A stretch of 64,000 bases of DNA from Blastobasis lacticolella (lineage: Eukaryota; Arthropoda; Insecta; Lepidoptera; Blastobasidae). Below, one piece after another: positions 50,117 through 61,641 of this stretch (its first letter is position 1; each line of letters starts with the position of its first letter). The stretch lies in the NCBI GenBank assembly GCA_905147135.1, contig LR990043.1, positions 19,841,584-19,905,583 on the forward strand, in the 5' to 3' direction. The position numbers and the translations under genes are program-made. The notes beneath the pieces were generated by a model. The model worked only from the letters and a program-made list of their open reading frames with translations, searched no databases and was not told the origin of the DNA.

Positions 50117-53100
50117 TCGTGACGCGGGTTATAATAGACTGTGATAGGTTATCCTACGTCATCAAGCACAAGATAAATTTCACTTTGTAGCCATAATAGT
50201 GGTTAGGAGACCCGCAAAACGTAGGTCTGCCCGTGCAAAACCTGGGACAATAAAATTCCTAACCTCTACTATCGCTACAATGTAGAATTTTTCTTGTACT
50301 GCGCCCTTACAGTGTATAAGTATCTACAGATATTTGTAGTCTACATAGTGAAGAGTGTTATGCCTCTCACAAACAGGTGCAATTTTATCACATGCACATA
50401 TATCTTGCGATAATGCATTTCCCGTCTTTTCGATACTGCTGCGTTATTATCTTTGCCTTATATATGCAATTTGAAGCTCGTGTCTACAACAAAATTATTA
50501 AAAAAAATATTGCAAGAACACGGGAATGCAAGCGTCCTATTCTGTTGCTGCGTTATTGTCGCAGCGGTGTGTAAAATCGCGTTCGTGCTAATACAAAATG
50601 CAGGTACTCTGAATAGATATCGCGCGATAATATCGAAGCTTTTATATGTAAATGTTTGAACATTTTGCTAATTTGCATTGGGGACAATTATATAATTTGA
50701 TTTCAGTCAAAAACGAGCAGTGCACGCAGAAAAATGCATTTTCTGCAGTACATTTTTGTCAAGCTTTGTGTGTATGTAAGGACATCAAATAATAAAATTT
50801 GTCGTTCTAACGCACCCCATCAAACCATTTAGGTACATTCCGTCCGATATAGCAACATCATTAAACACAACCAACTCCGAGTCCCAGTAAAACGAGCCCG
50901 AGAGCATCCAAAAACAACCTGTGCACAAAAAGAGACCTTTCCCACGCTGGCACACAAAGCCCCACAGGTTTCACTGTATCATTGTACCATCAGTGAGACT
51001 GGTCACGGGACCCCTGCGGAAACGGCCCCCCTCAGGCGGATACGACGTCACCGCACTCGTGACGTCACACGCGAAGGGTGGCATCGATCCACGTGACCTT
51101 GAGTCGGCAAGGACGTCGACATCTGAGGAGTTGCGTACTGGGGTGCGGCCAGTTTGCACTGGGTACGTCTTTACTTTCTTACTGCTCTTTGGTTAGCAGT
51201 ATTTTTGCTTATGGCTGGGACGGTGGCAGATTTTTTATGGACGTTCTGGATATTTTGTAGATTAGCGGACCGTTTCGTCCATATTGTCAAATTTATTATC
51301 ATTTGGTCAGATGGTCAACTAATTCGGTTAGAAAGAGCATGCAATCCCAGCATTATAAGGTTTATATTTTTATAATAAATTACCTACTAAACAATAAGAA
51401 ACTAACCCTAATTCATCTTACTAAGGTACTTATTATACTACTTAATACTGTAAAGACATAAAATATGAGTTTTAATTAAGTATTAAAACAAGCTCAATAC
51501 AAATATTAACATTCTTTACCAAATCTCATCAAAGCAAAACTAATAACCGGAGCCTATTTAACTCATTGATTGCTTTAACACTTCAATCGTCTTCTCGGAA
51601 CGTCGACAGGTAAACGGAACGGACCCTTACCTATCAGCTATTTATACAACGTCAAAGTTTAAAAATAGAACGAGCCCCAGAGGTCCGATCGTCCGATCCC
51701 ATTGTTGTGTACCATTCTTTTTTTTTATTATCGGTAGCTGTCCAAAGGCTCTATTTATCGATGGGCTGTAAAAAGGATTCATATGTAAATTTATTTTATT
51801 CGATGCCGTCAAAGAAACCGCTCTGGTTTTTGCTGTGGGTTTCCTAAGAAATTTATTGGCAAGAATGGAAGTTTTTGTTTGAGAATGGAACATTAGGAGG
51901 CCCAATAGGATAGGAAAAAACTTTAGGTAGGTACCTACTAATTCGATATTTTCTTCCTCCCGAACTCCGAATCTCGAATTCTTCCTTTCATGTCTAATAA
52001 ATCCTTAGAATTTAAAATTTTATTACAATACAGTTACGCGTTCTGTCGTAAAGTTAAATATTCCAAAGATATTCGAAAAATGTTAAAATCCTTAATACCC
52101 ACACAAAATGTACCTGCACTACTTTCCCATTTTCTGTCATAAAATTATCTTCAATAGACGTTTGTCTATTTACAAGCTTTTATTATTTTCACTTGTATGT
52201 CCTGGAATCTTGCAAGCCTAATTTTACCCCCTTCCCGGCGTTCAATTGAACTAAAATTTTGTATAGCTATGTAACTTGGATTACAATGCATTAATATAGT
52301 ATCATGGAGCTGGTCTGATAGTAGAATCTGAAGGTGGCGATAGGAACTAATGCACGCAACAAGATAAACTCATCGTGTTTGGGCTCTTTGTAATGTTCTT
52401 GCTAAGACAATACCGCGCGATAAAAGCTTGTTATAAAAAATATGTTTTTCATTTGAGAATTTATTTGTTATTATAAGGTATCTAAGTTGCTTTTGTAGAT
52501 CATTTGGTTTTTGTCTTTGTTATGGTAACTTGGTCAAGAAGGCCGGGGCCACAGATCCACACAGTGCCACTGATCACTGACAGTCCGAAAACGAACATGC
52601 CCGCGGGATCCTATTCCCGGGACAAAAAGTAAGTCCGTTAGCACATTCGGAAAAAAAATTAGCTTCTTATTAGTGAAATACATGATAGCGATTGTCTTCA
52701 TTGGGTAGATAGTGGAGACTAATCAGTTGATGAACTACGTTTATGACCCACGCGGTTATGGATAGATAACTCTCAATAAAGATACATAGACCAAACAAGT
52801 TACCTGCTAGAACGTAAGTGAAGGTGGGCGGTCCCAATGACCGCTTACACTCCTTAACAGTGTAAACCTCATCCATTCAAAATCAATACATCTTCCCGTG
52901 GCCAGACCCCGTTTCCCACAGCATAGAAAACGTCTGCTATCTGATTGACAGAACAATAACTCGTATCGTATACAAACGTTACTTTGGCAAGCAAAAAGCA
53001 GCAAACGGTAGAAAGATGGATAAGTTGCAAAAACGCAACAGCCTTCTTCGGTTGCATTGTGAAGAAAGAGCGCAATGTCTATGTGATCTAAGATCAGTCA

Positions 53101-53509
53101 ATGGCATTAATTGCTTTGAAACAAGGCGAGGTGAATGTTCAGCGGGTTTAGAAGTGGCTGGAGATTAAAAGTAAGGAGAAAAATTCGAACTAAAGCAAAG
53201 TGTAACCAGAACGAAAGTAAAGTCAATTGAAATATAATTCTACTTGATTTCTGACGTTATTGGAGTTTCCAATGACATCAATGATAATTATCTATAGGTA
53301 CGTAGTGGTAAACAGACACTTAGTAGGTATTACCAGGCATCTGTTTTTTTACTAGTAGTGAATTAGTACGGATGTAGTCCAGCAATGGACTTGTTTCGAG
53401 CTTCCCACTAAAATTACTAAGCGGATTTTGACGAAAATTGCAGACTGCAGTGTTGTAGCTTACGACCCAGGTCACAGATAGTGCCCAAAATACAAAATGA
53501 TTGGGCGCT
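50117..53509. other. No gene seen
   Basis: A GC-richer patch at 50,990-51,160 includes GACGTCA palindromes (51,041 and 51,060 region) resembling CRE sites; open frames on both strands there are not recognised. Otherwise AT-rich. Confidence 0.45.
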
Positions 53510-53703
53510 TTTATAATTTTTAGCGTGACGATATTATCATGGACGTCCATGATACGACGATGACACCGAGAAGTAACTTTTAAATTTCTATTCATGATGA
53601 CGAGCACGTTATAACACCTTTAGCGTCTTCATATTATATTTATATAAAATTTATTTGTGTTATCGGACGTCCATGAGAATATCGTCACGTTAAAAATTAT
53701 AAA
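53510..53703. repeat. Foldback with 39-bp arms
   Basis: Arms at 53,510-53,548 and 53,665-53,703 pair at 37 of 39 positions (CGTGACGATATT and CATGGACGTCC are shared blocks) around 116 bp of AT-rich spacer. The left arm also ends in the 14-bp palindrome CATGGACGTCCATG. No obvious target duplication. A foldback or MITE-like element. Confidence 0.8.
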
Positions 53704-54124
53704 GATGCCCATTCTCGGCGTAACCGAATTTCACACAGACCAAGACGGGCCAAAAGCTCTGCTATAGCAGCCAGCACGATAATCCCAAGCAAAGCGAGTG
53801 AACGCGACCGAGTGCAATATCTCGCGGCGTCGCTAAACGCTAACAGGTAGACTGCACCGGGACTGTAAACAGTGCGCGATAAGAAACACGGAAATGGCAT
53901 TGGCAAATGACTCGTAACCGGCGCACAGTCAATGACTTAACACTTTGATGACAAAACCGACACGTTTTTGGCGAATTCACCTTGAATTCCGCGCGGGGCC
54001 CGACGAGTTACACAATCGTTGTCTATTTCGGTGGTATGCAGTTTCAAATAAATTCAAGTTGGTAACAATTGGTCGGACTTCGAGTATTATTGCAGAAAAT
54101 AATTTGTCTTAAAATTTATTTTTA

Positions 54125-54245
54125 CATTGGTGGTACAGGTGACAAACAAGCTTACGAGCTGGTTGATGGTAAGCAGTCACCGTAGCCTATGCCGTTTGCA
54201 ACACCAGGGGCATCACCCACGCGTTGCCGACCCCGTAAAAACCAT
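54125..54245 (-). mobile_element. LINE 3'-tail copy, second subfamily
   Basis: GACAAACAAGCTTACGAGCT, GTTGATGGTAAGCAGTCACC, GTAGCCTATGCCGTTTGCAA, CACCAGGGGCATC and GCGTTGCCGACCCCGTAAAA. The longest copy of this subfamily in the window. Confidence 0.65.
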
Positions 54246-55611
54246 TTCACCCCTTTCTTGAAGAACTCCAAGTTGTACTCACACTTCAGTAATTTGCTAT
54301 CATAAATAAATCACGATGCATACATATTTGGTAAAGTAACACCTTGTCTACACTCTTTAAATGTTCATCCCAGTCAATTCGATGCATGAGAATATTTAAT
54401 CTCAACATTTAGGACCGTTCTGCAATGTTCTACTTTGTAAATTGTGCTCGTAAATTGAAAAGACGGGGCCGACCAAAATTAGATATCGATTATAATCAGA
54501 TGTCTGTCTGTCCCATTAGTGCCATAACAAACTGCAACAAGTGTGCAAATAGGCCAATGGCCAATGAAACGCGTATAAAATTGATTACAGTCAACTAGAA
54601 ATCGCACGTACCACCTAACTATCTAGGAAAGTAAATATACGAATAAAAGCTTTAGTAGCTACACTAGCTTTTTATGTTGAAAAAAATACATAAAGCAACC
54701 TACCTAAATGAGAATTGGGTACTGGATAATCTCACCCCACCAGTTTTGTGAGTGATAATTTTTAGAGGACAGTGGACATTTTAAAAATGGCAGAGTTGGT
54801 GTCTACACCCTTCATCCTGCAGGAATCAATCAAAAGTAGCCCACCTATATCCTTCCCAAGGATCCAAGCCCTCATCATAGCTTTCACTGATCGGTGCAAA
54901 GGTTTGCCTGTCTTGCTTTAGTTGTATAATTATGATTTAGAAAATTATTATTTGCTAGAAAAGATTATGCTTGACTGACGTATCAATAAATCAAGGCATA
55001 CCTAGCAAAACCACTGGACCTAGTTGTAAATGGGCTGAATACCCTAGCTATAGCGACGTGGCATCCAGCATTTAGGAGCGATAAAATTGGTGTCATATGG
55101 TTAAGAGTGACCTACCGAGTTTAATTTTCACTTAAGGTTGGTGTTGGTGCAATGCTTCATCTTGTTAAGAATATCTTGCATCAACTTAAGCGTCGCCCAA
55201 AATTTAGCGCAATTAGGCATAAGTATTCTATACCGTAAACATTCATCCCACCTAGTGATAAAGGTCCAAAGCAGATGGTAGTGGTGGTAAGCGAATAAAC
55301 CTTAAGGCAATTTATAAACAAGATATTCGGGTCGACATACGATACATTGACACAGAATATCTATACTACATGTATCAGAGTTAAGCATTTCAATATATAT
55401 TAGATTAAATCTGATCAGATTACGAAGGATACGATTTCTAGACTGTAAATTATCACTGGGTCTAGCTTAACGAGATTTCACTGTATGGTTGGGTTAGGAC
55501 CTACTCAAAGTCGTATAAGTAGGTGATACATATTATATATTTAAATTTTTTAGTATCTGCGTATATTCAGAGTATTGAGTAGGTATATTAACCGTGTATT
55601 TATTTTATCTA
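54246..55611. other. No gene seen
   Basis: AT-rich sequence between a LINE tail and a Helitron; no recognisable motif. Confidence 0.45.
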
Positions 55612-55817
55612 TCTATACAAACAAAATCGCTTTCCGACCGCCATATGTATCTGTATATAATATATATATACGCTTAGATCTTTTAAACTACGCAACGGAT
55701 TTTAATGCGGTTTTCAACAATAGATAGAGTGATTCAAGAGGAAGGTTTGTAAGCAAGAAAACAAGGTAGGTAGGGGTAAAGTAGGTGTAAGCGAACGAAG
55801 TCGCGCCGGGTAACTAG
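55612..55817 (+). mobile_element. Short non-autonomous Helitron, subfamily with ACTACGCAACGG core
   Basis: Starts TCTATACAAAC after an A and ends GTCGCGCCGGGTAACTAG before a T. The core TTTTAAACTACGCAACGG, the GCGGTTTTCAACAATAG segment and the AAGAGGAAGGTTTG segment are shared nearly word for word with the copy at 49.2 kb. About 206 bp, no coding capacity. Confidence 0.75.
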
Positions 55818-56055
55818 TAAATTATAATTGAACTCACTCACTAATATTATAATGAGTGATGATTTGTTTGTAATGTATAAACTAAGATTCCCGAATGATA
55901 CAGCTATATCTATTGTTGAAATGCGCATTAAAATTCGTCGCATAATTTTAAACAGACGACGGGAAACCACAGTTCAATTACAAACCTACTAATAACATGT
56001 GACACACCTAATTACATCAAGCAGTAATTAAAGGTATTGCTTGGGACTGCCTCGC

Positions 56056-56086
56056 GTACCCAACCTATTAATAATAGGTTGGGTAC
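56056..56086. repeat. Perfect 14-bp inverted repeat, 3-nt loop
   Basis: GTACCCAACCTATT, spacer ATA, then AATAGGTTGGGTAC, about 0.97 kb left of the spire-like exon. Confidence 0.95.
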
Positions 56087-57030
56087 ACACTTAATTAAAT
56101 TTAAATAATCGATAAACACATTTATGGATTACGAAGTTACGTAGCTGTTTCAAGCGAATTTTACGTTGCTGTTCTTGGAACATTAAGTTAGGCTAATCTT
56201 GTATAGCTTAGTTTGTTCCCACCTGTGCTGAAAGCGAAATACATAGTACGTACTTATAAAACTTTGCTATCCCGTATTATTTGCAAAATCGGTATTAGTA
56301 GCTATATACCTTACCTTCCTGAATTTAAAGATTTTTTTAAATGATTACATTACAATAGTGCCTCAGATGGCTCAGATTATAATATAACAGAATGTATTGT
56401 ACGACTAGTCTAGAATATACACAATAACAATCTATTCACCCATACAAAAGAGTTCAACGCGAGAAAGAGGCACCCGTTGATGTCTTTTATTTATATGGAT
56501 ATAGGTACTTCATTAAAAATTGTATATGTGTATGGGTACCAATTTTCAATTAAGCATTTATGATAAGGGCCACTCACTTCGTCACAACGTGCGTGATAAC
56601 TCCGAGATAGGACACTAGACGCAATTGGCCCAAAACGATAATAATCAATCAGTATTAGGTAATTAAATCACTATATAGTTGAGTAAGCTAAGTTTGGGAA
56701 TTTCTTATTAGTTGGATCCCTGTATATGCAATTGTTGATTTGAGGTCAACACTCTTAGAAGTCACGATACCGATAAACGTACCCGTTTTCTTAGCGACTT
56801 AGGCGACTTAGTTACACTATGGGTCAGGGACGTCATGTCGGTCACGAGATATACTGTTAGGGTCAGAATATATGCAAAAGCCGGCAATTAGAAATAATAA
56901 TTCAGAAAAATCTAAAAGTTCTACGTATAGATCTACGTGGGCTTGCCTACTGCGGGAAACGCGAAACGACAAACTGTATTGGAACGTGACCCGCACAGGC
57001 AAACAGCTGGGAATTAATAAAGTTGCATAC

Positions 57031-57298
57031 CTCCAGGCTTGAGCAGCGTGGCCGGATGCACAAACCCCTCGCGGTGCAGCAGCACATGTCGTGGCTCGGT
57101 GACGAGGTAGCAGGGGTCTCCGTCCGCCAGGCACTTCTGGAAGCAGCGCGCGGCCTGGTAGCAGAGCGCCCACGCGTGCTCCTCGCTGATGGTCGAGTTG
57201 AACGCCTGCAGGATCTGCTGCAGGTTGATGCACTCCGCCGCGTCGAGCGCCACCTCGGCACCCGCCGCGGCCCCGCGGGACCCCTGCTTGCGTATCAT
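57031..57298 (-). CDS. spire: Spire-like actin nucleator, first coding exon (start of KIND domain)
   Basis: 268 nt encoding 89 residues plus one base. The ATG at 57,296-57,298 is the first in-frame ATG (the open frame runs further upstream only from a GTG) and has G at -3. After a basic/Ala-rich leader of about 22 residues comes INLQQILQAFNSTISEEHAW followed by ALCYQAARCFQKCL. This is the signature of the KIND domain of Spire proteins: a short helix, then (S/N)xxISEExAWAxCYQ. KIND (kinase-like non-catalytic) binds the formin tail so that Spire and Cappuccino/FMN jointly nucleate actin for vesicle transport and oocyte polarity. The exon ends with LLHREGFVHPATLLKPG at a GTATGC donor in phase 1. 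The rest of KIND, the WH2 repeats and the FYVE-like domain are not in this exon. The family call is from remembered motifs; other KIND proteins (for example PTPN13, KNDC1) are possible but fit less well. Confidence 0.78.
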
Positions 57299-57720
57299 CG
57301 CGGCCTCATCGCCTACCCGTCGGGCGCCGACCAGACCATCACACCGGGGCGCGACACCACACAATCGATCCTCCACACTACGGTCCACACCACACGACAC
57401 ACCCACAAGCAGATTCTCGACACCCAGAACTCTTCACTTCACTGAAAATTTTGATCAATCTCGCGAGGATATCAAAAGGCCATAGCAAAATACAAAATAG
57501 ATCGGCGTGTTATTGTCACTTCCCCCGAAACGTCACTGTCATAATGTTTTCGTTCGCAAAGTGGGTGGCTAGGATTTTGTCGGTGAATATTTTGATTCGT
57601 CGTCGGGTGCGATCGCGAGCGCGCGTGCGCGGCGTGCGGATACGAGCGGCGTGAACGTGCGGGCGAGCGTGGCGGCGGCTGGGCCGAGACTGCCGCGCCG
57701 AGCGCCACGCCGGCCGCGCC
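57299..57720 (-). promoter_or_regulatory. GC-rich 5' region / presumed promoter of the spire-like gene
   Basis: Sequence upstream of the spire-like ATG. Positions 57,299-57,445 are C/A-rich on the plus strand and may be 5' UTR. A CpG-dense block at about 57,595-57,720 contains runs such as GCGCGCGTGCGCGGCG in a window that is otherwise AT-rich. Several open frames cross this block on both strands only because stop codons are rare in it. No TATA box or initiator was fixed; the promoter role is inferred from position and composition. Confidence 0.35.
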
Positions 57721-57868
57721 AACCTAGGATTGTCCAACTCCTGAAACCGGAAACGCTTCCCAGTTCCCTATTCCCAACTGGTTTGACCCTTAGGGACACG
57801 GGGATATCTTATCAAGATAGCAAATTACTTATCTGAAGTGATAACTATATATAAACGGCCTATCTGTA

Positions 57869-58990
57869 TTATAGGTACAGTCTGAACCACAGTTGATGCC
57901 GTAGTCTCTTATCAACGGCCTTCATGTCCAGATAAAATCGCACATCCATAGTTTGTTTCAATAGCTGCAAACAATTAATGACAGTCATATCAGTAGAATA
58001 CCTACTGCACGTAAAAACCAGTATATAGAGGTCAAATAAAGTCCAACATAAGTAAAAACAAAAGCAGTGGAGCCCCTCCCAGGGTCCCTGGTGCGACAAG
58101 CTCGTCATCAAATAAGCGGGATCGAATGGCACTCAGGATCGAGACTGCTTTTACCAAATTATCTCTTTGTGGACTGAAGTTACATGAAGGCATCACAAAC
58201 TTTCCATCAGTGACTTGACTATAGCTGGAAAAGAAGTCATCTATTGATAAATAGGCTACTATAGTTGCGTAAAGTTCCGTAGAGAAAGAAACGTAAGTTT
58301 TTTCTTGAAACTCGTATGCTGTGTACCCGGGATGGTGCGAATGCAGGATTTTAAGACATCCGCGAATGCGGATGCGGATACGGATGTCAAAAGGTTCACA
58401 CCCGCGGATGCGGATTTCAAATATTTTTAAGAAATACTTAACTTTTGTTAATAAACAAATTAAAATGTAGGTCATTTATCTATATTTATTTATTTAACCA
58501 TTTATTGCACACAATAAAAAATACAGAGATATAAAATAGAAATAACTGACACAACCGGCACTACTACTATTTTGGTACTCAAATAAAAAAAATTGGAGCG
58601 TTATATTTAATAAAAATCGATGTTGCTGCCCGGTTGCTGCATTTTCAGGTTAGTCTGTTTCTTAAAGGTTCGTAATTTCAAACTGCCCCGCTAAAAAGTT
58701 GTTCGTTCAAAACACTTGCTGGTGGAGGCGACAAAAATACCTGACTGCGAAACTTGACAATATTTTAAATTCGCTTCGGTTGACGCCCCACCAATAGAGA
58801 GGACAGTTATTTCACATCTGCATCCGCAAAAGATCCGCAATCATTTATGCTGAGGAGGACACGGATGCATATCTGCATTATTGCGGATGCGGATGAGGAT
58901 ATTCGCAACACCCCTGCTGTGTACTAACTCAGTGATAGCCAACTCAGAATCTTTCCACTCCGTCAAACTGAAACGGGTCAACTATTTTTT
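57869..58990 (-). pseudogene. Decayed protein-coding remnant, interrupted by a hAT-type element
   Basis: On the minus strand there is protein-like sequence on both sides of the inserted element at 58,327-58,916. Before it (about 58,990-58,925) is a stretch including TEWKDSELAITELVH. After it (58,318-58,085) is one including YEFQEKTYVSFSTELYAT and ending at DELVAPGTLGGAPLL, where the frame is lost and a hydrophobic, membrane-like stretch continues in another frame. A last open piece (about 57,967-57,869, ending RHQLWFRLYL then stop) follows a TTGTTTGCAG that could be a splice acceptor. The pieces lie in different frames and carry stops, so the copy is probably dead. The family was not recognised. 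It lies between the two real genes. Confidence 0.4.
58327..58916. mobile_element. Non-autonomous hAT-type element with 8-bp target duplication
   Basis: A 590-bp element flanked by the 8-bp duplication CTGTGTAC (58,319-58,326 and 58,917-58,924). Right end GCGAATATCC-type, reading CAGGGGTGTTGCGAATAT inward; the left end is a diverged version (CCGGGATGGTGCGAATGC). Both sub-terminal regions carry GCGGATGCGGAT repeats in opposite orientation, which could pair. No transposase frame. The interior includes an A/T-rich stretch near 58,475-58,520 resembling a LINE 3' end. An 8-bp duplication with CAGxG ends is typical of hAT elements. Confidence 0.75.
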
Positions 58991-59290
58991 TTTCTCAAGT
59001 TTACCAGTGGTGACACTGAGATACCCTCACGTGGTGGCCACTTGGTTGCGCTACCAAAGAGGATACCCATACAGAAAAAAATACTAATATGAGAATGTGG
59101 TAGTGGGACGAGTTGATCCTTCAAAATGCGCCGTGACCGCGAATGACTTATTTAAAATAGATAATGAATTATGAGTCAATCGATTGGATTATTTAAAATA
59201 GAGGTTGTTTTTAAACATTCATACGATTTAATGTGATGATTTTTATCAATATTTCAATTTTAAATTATCCACACCTTGGGTTTATTTTTC

Positions 59291-59518
59291 ATCTTACGGT
59301 GAGGGAAAATATCGTGATGAAACCTACACATTCAGGCGACTGGATGTGTAACCATGATCCAATCAGGCCAGGTTCCCAGGTTCCTTCCAGGGTCTTGGAA
59401 GTCAGATGGCAGTCGCTCCACTGTAATTACCTGACCTGCCAAATCCTGGATCATGGTCAAGGTGGACCCCGGGCCCTCGTGCGCGAGAGCACAACCGGGA
59501 CGTTAACGCCAAGATGAT
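59291..59518 (+). mobile_element. SINE body and tail, head missing
   Basis: Plus orientation: starts ATCTTACGGTGAGGGAAAAT and includes GATGTGTAACCATGATCCAA, AGGTCAGGTAATTACAG (complement) and the tail ending ACGTTAACGCCAAGATGAT. It is the best-preserved tail in the window. The tRNA-like head is absent. Confidence 0.72.
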
Positions 59519-59655
59519 TATTTTATTATTTTTATCATGAATTTCATCTCCGAGTATAGATATACTAAAGTTATGTTATGACCAGTTCACTCCCAACTGT
59601 TGGCTTTCTCATCACACTGAAACATAATAAAACCACTGGCTTCAGTCCAGTTCAC

Positions 59656-59661
59656 TTTATT
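59656..59661 (-). terminator. Candidate polyadenylation signal for the unidentified gene
   Basis: An AATAAA on the minus strand about 1.2 kb past the TGA at 60,853, in the sense AATAAAGTGAACTGG. The 3' UTR it implies is very AT-rich and free of recognised repeats between 59.66 and 60.85 kb apart from a small inverted repeat at 60.54 kb. Other A-rich hexamers lie nearer the stop (around 60,250 and 60,380), so the real cleavage site is not decided by sequence. Confidence 0.35.
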
Positions 59662-60540
59662 GAATACGCTACAAAAACGTTACATGTAATACTAAAACAG
59701 CAAAACGCCTCGAGTTTATACAATTAACTTTTTACATACCATAATTTTATAATATATCATAACCATAATAAAGTTCGTTCTTATTTAAATTACTAATCTT
59801 TATAAGTGCAATGTGATGTTAGTGGTTAGTGTCAACAATAATATTATTAAAACTAATTTACATTTGTGAAGTCTAGGAATGCATAGGTTGCTTGTTCCAT
59901 TAGAGTAATTATAGCGCAATAATTATCAATGCATAATATCTACTGGGATAATCCCGTAACTTAGCCCGCTTGCATCAAACTCTTAAACACGTTTAAAAAT
60001 GAAGTTGAAGGCTTTCGTATGAAGTTTTTTGTCCAAGTATCAGCTTAAATTCGTTTAACAATTTGGTGCAAGCCACCCTTAATATGTGACATGTTATTAA
60101 TGACTTGAATGAATTATATACGTATATACTATGAATTCACTATGTATCTTTCTGATGCTCTAACAAGTGCAGTTATTTTGTATTGTCCCTGTATTAACAG
60201 AGACCATTACGGTGAAATGCAATATATCAATACTTTCTTTGCTAGGTTTTACATTTTATTATTTAATTATGTATCTATGGCGCAAAAACGGATGCGTATT
60301 CTAATCCCTAGCCAATATTAAGTTAATAAAAATGTATTTATAAGTCTTTAATAATGATGCATTGTGTAGATTTAAATTTTACTGATTTTTATTTTTCTTT
60401 TTGCCTTTTACAACCGATAGTCGGAACATTGTCAATATTTCATTTACATAAAAAACAAGCAATATTGTTCATTTGGGATAGATAAAGGAAAAGAAATTTC
60501 GCTTTGAAGTTGAATCATCTTATCCGTAAAAATATTTTAA

Positions 60541-60633
60541 TACAGGGTTTTAATTTGTTTCTTCTTACTTTTTCTTATTCACGAGAATAACAAGCCTGTT
60601 CGTTCTCTCTGCAGCTGATTGTAGAACCCTGTA
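60541..60633. repeat. Small inverted-ended segment in the presumed 3' UTR
   Basis: TACAGGGTT at the left and AACCCTGTA at the right, 93 bp apart end to end. Possibly a MITE; 9 bp could be chance. Confidence 0.35.
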
Positions 60634-60852
60634 TCAATATTTTTTGGACAACACAGAACGACACACGCCAATACACAAAAATGCACCGTAATTCCATACA
60701 TCGCTACTGCTAACGCTTTCTACAGGACGCCTTTTTCCGACAAACTAAAAAAAATTACGATCACAATAAAAAAAAAATCACGACACGCCCGTAGAAAAGC
60801 TACCCAATACATACGATACGAAAAATAAGGCATCAAATTACAATTGATTAGG

Positions 60853-61067
60853 TCACTTTTTCTTGAGACTCCACAGGGGGTCTAAGAAGTTGAGGGGGTC
60901 CTTCATGTCCCCGCTTTTCAGGCCCGGGGACTGTTTCATCTCCTCGAAGGACTCTCTGGAGAATTTCTGCACTTTCTGATTGTTCCCGGTGGGAGTGGGG
61001 GGCTGTGCTGGCGCGGGGAGGGGCGCCGCGGCCGCCGTCACCGCTTCGCCGTTGAACATCGTAGTGC
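60853..61067 (-). CDS. Unidentified gene, terminal coding exon with stop
   Basis: The last coding exon: acceptor CCCCAG, phase 1 entry, then about 71 codons to a TGA at 60,853-60,855. It encodes a short Ala/Pro-rich linker (PLPAPAQPPTPTG), a polar segment (QKVQKFSRESFEEMKQSP) and a compact tail ending DPLNFLDPLWSLKKK. An internal ATG near the start of the exon could suggest a small separate protein, but phase agreement with the two upstream exons argues for a C-terminus. The aromatic/acidic NFLDPLW segment before a Lys cluster looks like a short docking motif; that is inference. The tail was not matched to a remembered family. The GC-rich exon stands out from its AT-rich flanks, as do the other two exons. 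Confidence 0.72.
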
Positions 61068-61231
61068 CTGGGGATAGGGCTCAGTTTAGCTTGGTTGCCG
61101 ACGAGAGAAATAAAATATTGTAGGATATTTTAAATGGAGAGACTATGTATTTTTAATATTAAACATTATGATTTTGAATTGAAAATCATTGCCTGAAGAT
61201 GAGTAATTCACAACCGGGTGCAATGTACAAA

Positions 61232-61495
61232 AGCCGAGTGGTGTCCGGCAGAGTAGAATAGCACCAACCCCTTACACTCGTGGGTGTCGTCCAAGGCGAC
61301 TAATGTTTTCGAGGCAAAAGATCTTGAGAGTCTCCGTAGACTGGAAAATGGGCAGCAGCGTTTTCCATTGTTATATTTACAACACTGCGATCTCCAACCC
61401 GCCTGCCAAGCGTGGAGATTATGGCAATTACCTTCCTTTTCGTGGGAGAGGCCTTAATCCTGCAGTGGACTGTTATGGGTTGTGATGAAAATGTA
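61232..61495 (+). mobile_element. LINE 3' tail fragment in intron of the unidentified gene
   Basis: Begins GTGTCCGGCAGAGTAGAATA (a block also present near 875), continues CACTCGTGGGTGTCGTCCAA, CCAACCCGCCTGCCAAGCGT and GAGAGGCCTTAATCCTGCAG, and ends TGTTATGGGTTGTGATG. The order of blocks is that of a known lepidopteran retroelement 3' region. It is antisense to the host gene. Confidence 0.65.
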
Positions 61496-61641
61496 CAAAA
61501 GGTGATTAAATTCATAATTATTTTTATTATTGTCTAGGGAGGCACACGGACGGTCCACGTAATGGAAAGCGGCCACCGATTAGAATTATACCAATTATCA
61601 CTAAAACAATTTACAAGGCATAGAATGGATCTTAGACTTAC

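Larger units (their letters stand above)
17194..57030 (-). other. Putative long first intron of the spire-like gene
   Basis: If the exons at 57,031 and 17,156 belong together, this interval is one intron of about 39.8 kb. It contains no convincing coding exon of another gene, only transposable-element remnants, foldbacks and a few CpG-rich blocks listed separately. If the small exon is wrong, the interval is partly intron and partly intergenic. Confidence 0.35.

Noticed and set aside
57023..57485. Plus-strand open frames of 140 and 98 codons over the spire-like exon
   Set aside because: They are antisense shadows of the KIND exon and its GC-rich leader; the minus strand has the family motif and the splice donor.
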